DNA of 37,445 bases from Ureaplasma sp. Hg2 (GTDB lineage: Bacteria > Bacillota_I > Bacilli_A > Mycoplasmatales > Mycoplasmoidaceae): assembly GCA_021378525.1 (NCBI GenBank), contig JAACJW010000009.1:1-37445 (forward strand). Reading direction: 5' to 3'. Made by a program: the position numbers and the translations under genes. The notes beneath the pieces are model-generated. The model saw nothing but the letters and a program-made list of their open reading frames with translations, was not told the DNA's origin and did no database searches. Positions 8,444 to 19,174 of this stretch are shown piece by piece. Each line of letters begins with the position of its first letter. Position 1 is the stretch's first letter.

Positions 8444-8464
8444 CACAATCCGTTGTGTTATTTT
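8437..8464. terminator. Bidirectional terminator between ferredoxin and acpS
   Basis: AAAATAACACAA / TTGTGTTATTTT, a 12-bp perfect stem with a TCCG loop, shared by the converging ferredoxin and acpS genes. Confidence 0.85.
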
Positions 8465-8479
8465 TTGTTGTCATTTGAA

Positions 8480-8830
8480 TTATTGAACTGCTACAACCAC
8501 CAATGCCGTTGCTACGACATAATCATTTTCATGACTAATGCTCAAACTAATTTGATAGTTTCCAAGATTACAACCAGGCCGGCCATATTCGTGAAAAATT
8601 TCCAATTGATGCATTAATACTTTTTTTTCAAGGGCTTTAATGATGGCCTCTTTGGCAGCTCAATGACCAGCCACAAACTCTTTTTTTAGTTTAGGATTAA
8701 CAATCAATTGATAATCATTGTATTCCTTTGACGTTAAAAATCGTTGCAATAGTTTCTCATTTTTAAATTCAACACGATCCATACTAATTATATCAACCCC
8801 TTGGCTGATGTAAAAACCATAGAAGTACAT
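8480..8830 (-). CDS. acpS: Holo-[acyl-carrier-protein] synthase
   Basis: Transfers the 4'-phosphopantetheine arm from coenzyme A to the serine of apo-ACP. The 116-aa product shows the two family signatures: GVDIISMDRVE near the N-terminus with the Mg-binding Asp, and AGHWAAKEAIIKAL with the W-A-A-K-E-A core, where Trp is TGA. The C-terminal ISLSISHENDYVVATALV contains the conserved SISH. The ATG immediately follows the stop of the DivIVA-like gene (TAAATG), so translation is probably coupled. The nine residues before GVDII are slightly longer than usual and the RBS is weak. Confidence 0.92.
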
Positions 8831-9184
8831 TTATTGATTACCTTGGTTTTTTTCTTGTTTGATAATATCAAGATCACGTTTTAAATTTTCCATTTGCTTA
8901 ACCATATGGTTATTTTGAAAACCTGTTTTATTCATTTCAGCAACATGCTGATTCAATGATTTAACATTGTTTTTTAAGTTCATGTTTTCGTTTTTTAAGC
9001 GTTCATTTTCTTTGATAATGTCTTCCCGTAATTCTTCTAGATTATGATTTTCAGCACTAATAGAATCCATTTTTTTTAGGATTTCATCTAATGTAATATC
9101 AACTTGACTTGCATCATAACCATTCAATTGCGTTTCAAATTTAATCGCTACAATTTTATCTATAAAAGTTTGAATATCTTTCAT
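8831..9184 (-). CDS. DivIVA/GpsB-like coiled-coil protein
   Basis: A 117-aa protein whose first 35 residues (IVAIKFETQLNGYDASQVDITLDEI) match the N-terminal membrane-curvature domain of DivIVA and GpsB: a hydrophobic helix, then GYD-x2-x-VD and L-D-x-I. The rest is a regular coiled coil with many Glu/Asn/Lys, ending in Gln/Asn. DivIVA proteins mark poles or division sites. In a wall-less cell this would act in division or cell polarity; that is inference. The start MKDIQTFIDKI follows AAGTGGGTAAT; frames open 19 codons further upstream but have no start signal. Confidence 0.75.
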   Translation of the reverse strand: MKDIQTFIDKIVAIKFETQLNGYDASQVDITLDEILKKMDSISAENHNLEELREDIIKENERLKNENMNLKNNVKSLNQHVAEMNKTGFQNNHMVKQMENLKRDLDIIKQEKNQGNQ

Positions 9185-9257
9185 TTTATTACCCACTTGT
9201 CTTATTTCTTTAATATTAATATATAATAAATTAAAACACAAGAAAGGTAATGATGGC

Positions 9258-10175
9258 GTGAAAAATCTTGTTTATCGTTTAAATCAAACCGAAATAAGCA
9301 ACTTGATGGTGAAACTAAAAAGTTATTTAGTTATCAACAAAGTTAACTATGTGCAAGCAACCTATCATGTTTTAGATACTAAAATTTATATTTATGAAAG
9401 CAATAAAATTGTTTTACAAGGTAATGATGTAGCCGTTGTTGCAAAGCAATTTTTTAGTAATTTCACGCCAATAAATAAACCAGATAGTGAAAAAACCGAG
9501 ATTGTCTATTACAATTTAAAAAACTTCGATACGATTGGCAGCGATGAAGTTGGGGTTGGTGATTTTTTTGGTGGTTTAATCGTTTGTGCAGCTTATTTAA
9601 AAAAGGAAAATTTAGCAGCTGTTAGAGATTTAGGAGTCAAGGATTCTAAGAAATTAACTGATGCTAAAATGTTATCTATCTATCCAGAATTAATTAAATT
9701 GGTAGATTATGAAATATGTCATTTAAGCCCTAATCGCTATAACTTAATGTATGATCAATATCAAAATAGTCATATTTTAAAAACCTATTTACATCATCAA
9801 GCAATCAGCGCTTTAATCAAACGCGTTAATCCCCCGTACAAAGTAATAATGGATCAATATGCTAGTAAACAAAATTACATGAAATATCTTAAGGTTTTAA
9901 ATTTACCAGAAACCCCAATTGATTTTTTTGCACCAAAAGCTGAAAGCCACTATGATGTTGTTGCTTGTGCTTCAATTATTGCTCGGGTTGAGTGAATTAA
10001 CCAAATGACTAAGCTAAGTAAAAAAATTGAGATTACCTTACCATATGGGGCGAGTGATCAAAAAGTAGCAATTGCAGCTCATGCAATCCTTGATAAATTT
10101 GGGGTTACCTTTTTAAAAAAAATTGCCAAGCATCACTTTAAAACGATGGATGAAATTATTAAAGATAAAAATTAG
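9258..10175 (+). CDS. rnhC: Ribonuclease HIII
   Basis: Cuts the RNA strand of RNA-DNA hybrids, removing primers and misincorporated ribonucleotides. The 305-aa length is right for HIII rather than HII. An N-terminal TBP-like substrate-binding domain (about residues 1-85) precedes the catalytic domain with GSDEVGVGDFFGG (active D-E pair), LGVKDSKKLTD, KVIMDQYAS and ESHYDVVACASIIARVEW. The only in-frame start with a fitting signal is GTG at 9258; nearby ATGs are in other frames. Two tryptophans are TGA. It is divergent from the DivIVA-like gene and ends in a hairpin overlapping the stop. Confidence 0.93.
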
Positions 10176-10197
10176 TTACCTGGATAACTAATTTTTT
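10171..10197. terminator. Bidirectional terminator between rnhC and the LRR surface gene
   Basis: ATTAGTTA / TAACTAAT stem with a CCTGGA loop, T6 on the plus side and T5 on the minus side. It overlaps the stop codons of both converging genes. Confidence 0.8.
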
Positions 10198-12799
10198 AAT
10201 AACCCTCATCACTGTCGACCACAGTTTCATTTTTCTTTGCTAATCGTTCCCGCTTTTTAGCGATTCGTCATAAACTAACACAAACTAATGCCACAACTAA
10301 TAAGGAAACTAAAATTGACAAAACAATGATGGTGATATGGGTATAACGATTTGAAGCATCAGAGTTATCCTTGTTACCACTAAAATTTCAATTTTGTTTA
10401 GGATTAAGTTGATAATCGCCAAGTTTTCCACCAAGAAAATTATTGCTAACATCAATCACTAAATTATCACTCAAATGATTAATTGAATCAATTGGTAATG
10501 ATTTTAATTTGTTATTATTTAATTTTAAACTTACTAATTTATGATTATTATTAAAAACATCATCTGGTAAATTGGGAAGTTGATTAAAGCTCATGTTTAA
10601 AGTTTTTAGTTCTTTTAAATGATCAAATTGTCGGGGCGAAACTTCTTTAATAACATTATTGCTTAAATCTAAATTTACAATATTAATGTTGTTTTGGAAA
10701 GCGTTAGCATCGATATCGGCAATATGATTATTAGCTAAATTAACGTTCTTTAAATCAACATTATTAATAAAAAGTAAATCTGGAATTGTGCCAACAAGAT
10801 AATTATTGCTCAAATTGATATCAGTTAGTTTTTTTGTATTTTTTAAAAGCTTCACTTCATCGGTAATTGAAATGTAATTATATGATAAATCAAGGGTTTG
10901 AAGTGCACTATCGTTAGCAAACATGATGTTGTTTGCTATATTAATTTCATTATGACTTAAATCTAAATTAACGATGTTGTTGGCATTTAAAATAACCTGA
11001 GGAACTTTTAAAATTAGATCATTATCAAGTAGTAAAGTAATTGGTTTAGGATTGTTACTGTATGTCCAGCTATTATCAAACTTGATGCCATTAACAAGCT
11101 TATCAAGGGTTAAAGTTGTTAAATTTTTAGCCTTACTGAAATTATTAAAGTCAACCTCTAGCAGACTATTATTAGTCTGCATGCTTAAATTTTCTAAACT
11201 TGCAATGTTAACTGCTTTAGGGATATTATTAAAATTATTATTACTTAAATCAATTGTTGTTAGTGTGACGTTGTCAACGAAGCAATCATCCGGAAGCGAT
11301 TTTAGATTTCCATCTAATTTAATATTTGTAAGCTTATCTAGCGAACTAAAAGCATCTTGAGCGATTTTCATTTCATTTTCTGTGCTAATCGTAAGATTAG
11401 TTAAGGTGTCTAATTTTTGAAAAATATTAAGTGATTCTTTAGTTGCGTTAGCAGGATCATACATTGTATCAAAATTTTTCGTTGATAATGTTAACGACGT
11501 TAATTTTGCCATGTCGTCAAAAGCATAAGGAACGGGTGTTGTTGAAGTTTCAAATCCTTTAAATGTTGTTTCAATAGAATGGGTTGATTTGCCTTCGAAG
11601 ATTACATTTACTTTGAAGTTAATTGTGACAATAATTGTTCCTTTTTTATCATCAGTTACTGTTGAAACGCTTGGATCACCAGTTGTAAAAGGATATTTAG
11701 TGTCAATATGAACTCAATTATTAAGGATGTATGAATCTGTAAAACCACTATAATCAGGTAATTGCATTTTATCTTTTGTGCTCGGAAACAATCAATTAAC
11801 AGTATCTGTTGTTGGCGGTGGTGGTGTTGGCGTCTTAAAACCAGACATTAATAAATTAACGTTTTTCACATAACTACTTTGCGATTTGGTTTCATTGTAG
11901 GTTGCTGTTAAAATATGAGTTTTAGCCTTATAAGTTAATGTTGTAATATTTTCTTCATTTGTGAAATCAACATATTTTTTTGTTTTTAGTTCTTGAATTA
12001 CGGCAGCTAATGACGCGGGATTAGTAAGGATAGCGTTAAAATCAGCTTCACTGATTTGATTTATGTTTGTTCCAATGACAAGTGTTGGCGCAGAATTATA
12101 TCCCGGCGGTCGCAAGAATTCATCTAAATTTGTTACATTTAAGGTGAGGGACGTTAAATTTTGAAATGGTTTGTCTAAAAAACTTTCAGGGTAGGAAACA
12201 GCCGGACTTGGGGGCGCATATTCAAAAGATGTTGAATCTAAATTTAATGTTAAAGTTTGAAGGTTAGTATTAGTTATTAAAAAGGACGGATCAATCTTAA
12301 TATCATCACCATTAGTACTTGTGATTGATAAAGTTGTCAACTTTTTATTACTAGCTAAAAAGACATCGGTTTTTATTTTTTGGCCTTCAATGTCGGTAAC
12401 ATTACCACTGATAGTTAATGTATCTAAATTAATTAAATCCTTTAAAATATCGGTTGTTAAATCAATTATACTATCGCTATCAACATCTAATTTTGTAACC
12501 AACTTTAAATCAGCTGAATTAACAATCGAATCTAATGTAACATCAGCTTGTGAAGCTTTTTGTTGATTATTAATACTATTAATAATTGCTGTTCCAAATG
12601 CGACACCATAGATATCTCGATAGCTATTGGTAATTACTTGTAATGTAGAAACTTCCTGGTTTATAACTTTTTGATGCGACGACACCGTTAAAATTGCTTG
12701 ATTATCACTTTTTAAAGTGGCACTCACAACAATTGTGGTTGTGGTTAAAATCAAACTAAAACTTAATAAATAACTAATGACTTTTCTTTTACAATTCAT
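10196..12799 (-). CDS. Surface leucine-rich-repeat type-I membrane protein
   Basis: An 867-aa protein laid out as follows. A signal peptide (KVISYLLSFSLILTTTTIVV, no lipobox Cys). An N-terminal block with irregular LRR-like lines (LTTLSITS, LTSLTLNVT). A Lipoprotein_17-like domain at about 244-321, a proline linker (KTPTPPPPTT), and a second such domain at about 336-425 ending TTFKGF. Classical extracellular LRRs at about 430-795 (LxxLDLSxNxI, LPDDVFNNNHKLVSLKLNNNKL). One transmembrane helix at 822-844, and a basic cytosolic tail ending SDEGY. The body would face outside and could bind a host or partner protein. TGA codons at 336, 804 and 844 are Trp. The start has no ribosome-binding site and lies 6 bases after a TATAAT box, so the mRNA may be leaderless. 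The ligand is unknown. Confidence 0.85.
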
Positions 12800-12805
12800 A
12801 AGTTA

Positions 12806-12811
12806 ATTATA
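12806..12811 (-). promoter_or_regulatory. -10 box implying a leaderless start of the LRR surface gene
   Basis: TATAAT on the minus strand ends 6 bases before the ATG at 12799, so transcription would begin at or next to the start codon. No recognisable -35 is present; a T-rich tract lies upstream. Confidence 0.5.
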
Positions 12812-13017
12812 CAAAAAAGATTTTGAATATATTAAAAAAATAGATACGAACGCACCAAATATAAGTTTCCTAGATTTAAATATTTATTATCACACAATGA
12901 AAACTCTATCTCGATAATTTATATTTATAATAAGATTGATAAATTATTTTAGATAAAATATATCTCTATAAATAATGGCTTCAAATGCTTAGTGCTTAAA
13001 ATAAAGTAATAATTAAA

Positions 13018-14391
13018 CTAATCAATAACTTCTTCTAATCTAATTAAAATATTAATTTCATCAAGGGCATTTTGTGCTATTTCGGTTCCCCGGTGTTTTT
13101 CTTCAATTACTCTTAAACTAGTGATTTTTTGAGAAAGCTTATTTAATTGATTGGTATCTATGGTTAACCTTGTTAAGTTTATTAAATTTTCGATCTCCAA
13201 TGGGAACTCCTTTAGAAGGTTTTCAGATAAAGATAATTCTGTTAAATTTAATAAATTTTCAATTCCTTGGGGCAACACAGTTAATTGGTTTTGATCCAAA
13301 GCTAGAATTCTCAAATTTATTAAGTCACCAATTTCCTCGGGGATGGAGCTTAATTGGTTCTGCTGCAAGAATAGTTTTGCTAGCTTTATTAACTTTCCGA
13401 TTTCCTTAGGAATCGTTATCAATTGGTTCTCATTTAACACAAGATCCGTTAGATTTATTAAGTTTTCGATTTCTTTAGGGATTGTAGTTAATTGGTTTTG
13501 ATGCGAAGATAGAATTCTTAAATTTACTAGCTTTCCAATTTCCTGGGGAATCGTAATTAATTGGTTTTGATGTAAAAACAGATGTGTTAGATTTATTAAA
13601 TTTCCGATTTCTTTAGGGATGTTAGTTAATTGGTTTTCAGCTAAAAATAGAGTATTTAAATTTATTAAATTCTCAATTTCCTTAGGAATGGAGCTAATTT
13701 GATTTTCAGATAAAGATAATTCTGTTAAATTTATTAAGTTAAAAAATTCCTTAGGAATGGTCGTTAATTTGTTTTTGGTCAAACCCAAAATTGTTAAATT
13801 TACTAAATTTCCAATTTCCTTAGGGATTGAGCTGATTTGGTTTTGTTCGAATGATAGGGCTGTTAAATTTATTAAATTACCGATTTCTTTTGGAATGACT
13901 GTCAATTGGTTTTGTTCTAAAACTAGGGTCGTTAAATTTATTAAATTTCCAACTTCTTCAGGAATGATGGTTAATTGGTTCTCATACAATGTTAAATCGT
14001 TTAAGTTTACTAAATTTCCGATTTCTTTGGGGATGGATGTTAATTCGTTTTGATGCAAAGCCAGTTTTGTCAAATTCATTAAATTAGCAATCCCTTTGGG
14101 AATCGTAGTTAATTGGTTTTCTTGCAATAATAGACCTGTTAGATTTACTAGATTTTCGATTTCTTTTGGGATTGATGTTAATTGATTTTTAGCTAAGGAT
14201 AAAACTATTAAATTGGTTAACTTTCCAATCTCTTTAGGAATTTCAGTCAAACCATTATTATCAAGCGATAAAACAATAATTTGATTTGATTTCGCTCATT
14301 TTTTTAATAATTTACGTAACGCTTTAAACGAATCATCAATTTTAATTTCTTCGTTTTCTTTACTATCATTTAATCGATATATTATTTTCAT
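13018..14391 (-). CDS. Cytosolic leucine-rich-repeat protein with 23-residue repeats
   Basis: A 457-aa protein made almost wholly of LRRs. After about 60 residues of charged leader (MKIIYRLNDSKENEEIKIDD, then QIIVLSLDNNGL) come sixteen consecutive repeats of exactly 23 residues with consensus LTxIPKEIGNLINLTxLxLxxNQ, then a helical C-terminal cap (about 42 residues ending RLEEVID). There is no signal peptide or membrane segment, so it should be cytosolic unless exported in another way. The pattern is the IP-x-EIG-x-L class seen in Leptospira and in Ras-group LRR proteins. Start by AGGGTG. A TGA Trp at about 14299 joins the leader to the repeats. It is separated from the surface LRR gene by 218 AT-rich bases. 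Partner unknown. Confidence 0.85.
13142..14257 (-). repeat. 69-bp tandem repeat array encoding the LRRs
   Basis: Sixteen 69-bp units with no length variation. Many share AATTTCC(G/T)ATTTC(C/T)TTAGG and TTAATTGGTTTT blocks in plus orientation. Near-identity of neighbouring units suggests expansion by recombination and possible copy-number variation between strains. Confidence 0.8.
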
Positions 14392-14554
14392 GTGCACCCT
14401 CGCTTCTATTTAGCTAGTTGAATATATTATAACTTAAATTAGAAATTCACAAAAATTCTAATTCATTAATTAGATAAAAAAAGTAACTCCCTCAGGATGT
14501 TCGTTTAACAATATTATAATTCACTGTTATTGCCAGTTATCTAAAATTAAAAAA

Positions 14555-14580
14555 TATGACTCCATTTATCTGGAGTCATA
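14555..14580 (-). terminator. Terminator of the obg-nadE-pheST operon
   Basis: TATGACTCCA / TGGAGTCATA, a 10-bp perfect stem with a 6-base loop. On the minus strand it is followed by TTTTTT. It lies 38 bases beyond the pheT stop. Confidence 0.85.
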
Positions 14581-14617
14581 ACTATTTTAATATCTTGAAT
14601 AAGTTGTTAATTAATCC

Positions 14618-16954
14618 CTATTCTGAATAGTTTTTAATGATCTTAGCAACCTTGCTAGAATAATTATCGATTTCATTAACATTGAATGTTTTTTGATAAG
14701 ATTGAATATTATAACTTATTGTGTAGGTTATATCGTCAACGTTAGCATAACTATCCTTCACAACAACATCTTCAATGTTTGGAAGTAACTGTAATTCATT
14801 TAACACTTTAATAATTTTTGTTTCACGTTTTAAGGTGATGTTAACATCACGACTAATTGCTGAAACATTAGCTATTTTTTGATATTGAATCGCTTCTTTT
14901 TTAGCGCCTGCAAACAATAAATCTAAATTAAGCGTAATCCCAAAAACAGGTGTTTCTAGATCATATTTTTTTAATTGAGTACGACGAATTTGACCGACAT
15001 AACCAATTGTTTCTTTTTTATCATTAACAATTATTAACGCATTTTCAGGATAATAATTAGGGCATGTTTTAAAAGTTCGATAGTTATATTTAACATTAAA
15101 CTTAGCTAGCAAACTCGTTGTTAAAGCTTTGGCTGTCATTAAATCTAATGGAACATTAGTTTGATTTAAAGGTGATTGATAAAGCGGCACACTCAATAAG
15201 ATTGTTAAATTTTTAAAGCTTTGGGTCTTATCACTCAACTGTTGCATTTCAAAAATATTATGAAGCGGACGTTTCCGTGCTCTGTTATATTTTAAAACAT
15301 CTAATAAACTCGTAAATAAATTAGTTCTTAAATATTCGCGTTGTTTACTAATCGCATTGATTACTTGAAATGACGAATCTAATTTAAAGAAGTTAAATAA
15401 ATCATTATTAGCTTTTGAAGTTAGATTATAAGTCTTTGTTTCATAACAACCATAATCAACTAAAAAGTTTCTAATTGTTTTTAGATCATTGTAACGTTGA
15501 TAATTATTATTGATAATCACGTTAGCAGTGATGGGTTGCACGATTAATTTATTAACATCTTCTAGTTTCATAATTTCTTCATAAACATCTTGGGCATTAA
15601 TAATGTCCAAACGCATTGGATGAGCAGTTGCTGAGGTGGTATTAAAGTCTAAGTGTAAAAGCTTGCTTTTATGTTTAAGGCTCGCTAAATGCTTCTTAAT
15701 CCCTAAAAAATTATTTAGTTCATTAATCGAAACACTAATTGGTTTCATTTGAGGGATTTTAATGTCATTTAAAACTTTAATGCTTTTCACATAAGGTTGC
15801 ATTGTTTCCAACAATTGGTTAATCGCTAACTTAGTAACTCATAAACTTAATGGTTTACTAAATCTAACCCCAGCTGTGGTATTTAATTTTAACCGTTCGA
15901 CAGTGGCCGCGATCCGACGTGGTTTGAAGTTAGCGACTTCAGCATAAATTGCTTTTGTGCTCGCATCAACCATCGTATTGGCAGCGCCGATAACGCCTGC
16001 TAAAGCGATTGTTTTTTGATTATCACAAATAATTAAATCATCAGTTTTAATTTGATATTGATGATTATCTAAACCGACCATTATTTCATCTTTTGTAGCG
16101 TTCTTAACAGTGATGTTTCCTACCACTTTAGCCTGGTCAAAAAAATGTAATGGGTTAGCTGTTAATAATGTAACGTAGTTTGCTAAATCAACAACATTGT
16201 CTTGTGGTTTAATATTACAATTCATTAATTCACCTTTTAATACTCAAGGTGTATCTTGATAATTGATTTGGTCTAGTTTAACAATGCTATAGGCATTAAC
16301 ATCATCACTTTTAAGATTAACTTTGAAACTATTGCTTTTTGAGATTTTAAAATCAAAGTCGCGGGGCAAATTAAATTCCCATCCAAAATGAATCGCGATT
16401 TCATTAGCAAATTCAATCAAACCATTTAGTTCGTTCCGATTACTTGGGATTGCAACATCATATACTTTATCTTCTAAACCTAAATGTTTTAAAGGATTGT
16501 TATCATCAATTTTAGCATCATCAAGAAAAATAATCTGATTCTTGTCTCATTCACTAATAACCGCTTGGTTATGTGGCGTCAGTTCATGGTAAGCACACAT
16601 CATCCCGTGGCTTGTAACCCCACGCATGTCACGGTTAGCAATAACCATATCATTAATCATTTTAACGCCCTCACGCGCCACAATGACGTTGTGGTTCGGA
16701 CTTAATTGATCAGCACTACAAATAATTTCGGTTGTTTTGTTGTTAACAAGCACCTGACAAATATTTAAGGTATCAGCGTTGGGATGTTTTTTAACTTCAA
16801 CAAGGCGACCGACAACTAAATCTGGTGTATATGGATGTTCAATGATTTGTTCAACTTCCATTCCGACAGCGTTACACGCTTCAATAAAGCGAGCATCATT
16901 AATATTAATAAATTTTGGTAATAATTTAACGATTAAACTTTTAGTAATTAACAT
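14618..16954 (-). CDS. pheT: Phenylalanine-tRNA ligase beta subunit
   Basis: With PheS forms the alpha2-beta2 enzyme that charges tRNA-Phe. The 778-aa product has the N-terminal tRNA-binding OB domain (GVMEVEQII-type region, LVVGRLVEVKKHPNADTLNICQV), then IICSADQLSPNHNVIVAREG, the B3/B4 editing region, a B5 domain (MKPISVSINELNNFLGI), the catalytic-like fold (AISKQREYLRTNLFTSLLDVLKYN) and the C-terminal anticodon-binding FDX-ACB domain (ISRDVNITLKRETKIIKV). Four or more TGA Trp codons interrupt it under the standard code. The start follows TAGGAG, 9 bases after the pheS stop; pheS and pheT are one transcript. Confidence 0.96.
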
Positions 16955-16963
16955 AATATACTC

Positions 16964-17974
16964 CTATCTAAATTGTTTGTTGAATTTGAAATCATTACTA
17001 TATAAATCACGAATGTCGTTGATTCCGTGTTTTAGCATGACAAGCCGTTCGATTCCAATCCCGGCGGCAATTCCATTTTGGGTTTTTTTAATGTTGGCTG
17101 ATTTAATAACGTTAGGGTGTAACATTCCCGCGCCAAGGATTTCGATTCAACCAGAGTGTTTACAAATGTTACAACCTTTAGCGTTACATTTAAAACAAGT
17201 AACGTCGACTTCAAAACTAGGTTCGGTAAAGGGAAAATAACTTAAGCGATAACGGGTTTTAGTATTGCTACCAAAAATATGAATCATTAAATTATCGATT
17301 AATCATTTCAGGTTGGCTAAACTAATATCTTCCTTTAATCACACAAAATCAATTTGGGTGAATTGGTGGCTGTGCGTCGCATCATCTTCATCCTTACGAT
17401 AAACATTTCCATAACTTAAAATTCGAATATCATTATCTTTATTGTTAAATAACTTTTCAGCTGTCGTAACTGTACAATGCGTTCTTAACATTGACTCCTT
17501 AGAAAAAAATAAGGAATCATGCATGTTACGCGCTGGATGATCAAGTGGAATGTTTAGGTGTTCGAAATTAAATTTATCTAAAACAACTTCCGCCCCATCA
17601 ATCACATCAAAATTTAAGCGCATAAAGAAATCGATTACATCATCAATCATTTGATTGATTAGATGGTGGCGCCCGTTCTCTAAAAATGTCGCTGGTAAAG
17701 AATTATCAACTAATAATTTTTGATCAAGTTCATCACTCGCTTGTTCAAAAATTTCTTTTCTTTGATTTAACGCTAGTTCAATCTTAGTTTTGAATTCATT
17801 TAATTCTTTTCCTAAAATTTTCTTTTGATCAACGTCACATGATTTAAGTTTGCCATACAACGGCATTAAGTGCTCTTTATTAAAAATATTTCTAATTTCA
17901 ATCGCATGTTTAATATCACGAGCGTCTGCTAATTTTTTAATTAAATCAGCAATTAAAACATCATAATTATTCAT
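16964..17974 (-). CDS. pheS: Phenylalanine-tRNA ligase alpha subunit
   Basis: The 336-aa catalytic subunit. It has an N-terminal coiled-coil for tRNA binding (residues 1-85) and then class II synthetase motifs: [20 protein letters not shown]-type motif ([15 protein letters not shown]), motif 2 [22 protein letters not shown], and motif 3 [26 protein letters not shown] zinc-like cysteine set [16 protein letters not shown] is visible near residue 265, as in many bacterial PheS. The start codon overlaps the end of nadE by 8 bases, giving translational coupling. Confidence 0.96.
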
Positions 17975-19172
17975 GTTTTTTGCCCTCTTCTTTATAATTC
18001 TTTATTTTTAAATTTTCTTTGTTTTTAAGATTTTCTTTGTTTTTAAGATTTTCTTCATTTGTTTTATTTCTAAATTTACGGAACAATAATTTATCTTGTA
18101 ACTCCAACCTAAATTGAAGGTTGTTACTCATATAAATTGTGACATAAATTGAAGTCGCTAAAATGACAAAAAGCATGGAAGCTGTTAAGCCAATCCCCAT
18201 TGCTCCTAAGTTGAAATCATTACTAAAGATTTTAGAATCAAAATGATAATAGTTAACGGTGTAAGTAATCCCAACAGCCAAGGTTGCAATTGTTAAGATC
18301 GTTCATATTAAAGCAAACCAAATTAAAACTGGTACATTAAAACGACTTTTAATTCCGGTGTTTAAATAATTCATAAAAAAATTAGGGTTAATTGTTTCGT
18401 GTTCCTTGTGCTTATTAGCGTGGTGCATTTTTTCAATTTTAACTTTTTCAGCTGTTGAAATTGTTTTGTTCAATAAATAATCATCTAATGTTTTATAACT
18501 AAAACCTAAATCAGCTTCGTCAGTTTGGTCTTCATAAAGACTAGCGCTTGGGGGGCGGTTAATGATTATATCGGGAATTTCAAGGTATTTAGCAATCATG
18601 TAAACGTGCTTTTTAATTAATCCAATTAATAAAGCAAGATCACTAGCGCCATCACCGTGTTTTGTGTAATAACCAACGTAATATTCATTATAGTTAGTTG
18701 TTCCTAAAACAATTTGCCCTTTTGCTTGCGCCATTGTATAAAGGGCAGTCATCCGGATTCGTGGTTTAATATTAGCAACAACATCATTATAATTACTAAG
18801 TGTTTGATCAAGTTTTAAAAGTTTAATATATTCGCCACTAATTTGGTCAAATTTAAAATCAACGATTTCAAGATCGAATTTTTTTTGCATGGCATCAATA
18901 CATTCGTAATCCAATTTGCTATTGCCAATATCCAAGGAATAACAAGATACCTTTTTAGCGCCTAGACTTCTGATTGCAATCGCTGCCACAACTGCTGAAT
19001 CAATCCCACCACTTAAACCAATTGATACGCCATTCAAATTTTGTGATTTAACATATTGATTTAATCAAGCTTCTAAGTATTTAACATAAGCAGCAATATC
19101 ATTGTTTGATACTTCGTGATGCCACCCTAACGTTTGAAAATTATTGGGGTTTAAAGTTAAATTATGTTTCAT
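17967..19172 (-). CDS. nadE: NAD synthetase fused to a two-helix membrane extension
   Basis: Residues 1 to about 265 are an ammonia-dependent NAD synthetase that converts deamido-NAD to NAD: P-loop GLSGGIDS (52-59), LGTTNYNEYYVGYYTKHGDG, then PPSASLYEDQTDEADLGFSY and a final HHANKHKEHE. The frame does not stop there. A TGA Trp at residue 290 leads into a hydrophobic helix (about 279-303), a short loop, a second helix (about 322-348) and a Lys/Glu-rich tail with ENLKNK repeats, total 401 aa against about 250 for other NadE. The ATG lies 2 bases after the obg stop; the end overlaps pheS. The extension should tether NAD synthesis to the membrane. A missing stop by sequencing error is the alternative. 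Confidence 0.88.
18013..18060 (-). repeat. 18-bp tandem repeat in the nadE tail
   Basis: TTTTCTTTGTTTTTAAGA occurs twice exactly and once partly, in frame, coding for ENLKNK-type hexapeptides. Units are 18 bases, so slippage would change tail length without breaking the frame. Confidence 0.75.
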
Positions 19173-19174
19173 TA

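Noticed and set aside
10388-12799. Two separate or broken LRR genes (pseudogene)
   Set aside because: Only TGA codons separate the parts, and reading them as Trp gives one complete protein from signal peptide to cytosolic tail.
17032-17214. Minus-strand 60-aa reading frame inside pheS
   Set aside because: It is out of frame with pheS, which continues through this stretch when TGA is Trp and shows class II motif 3 there.
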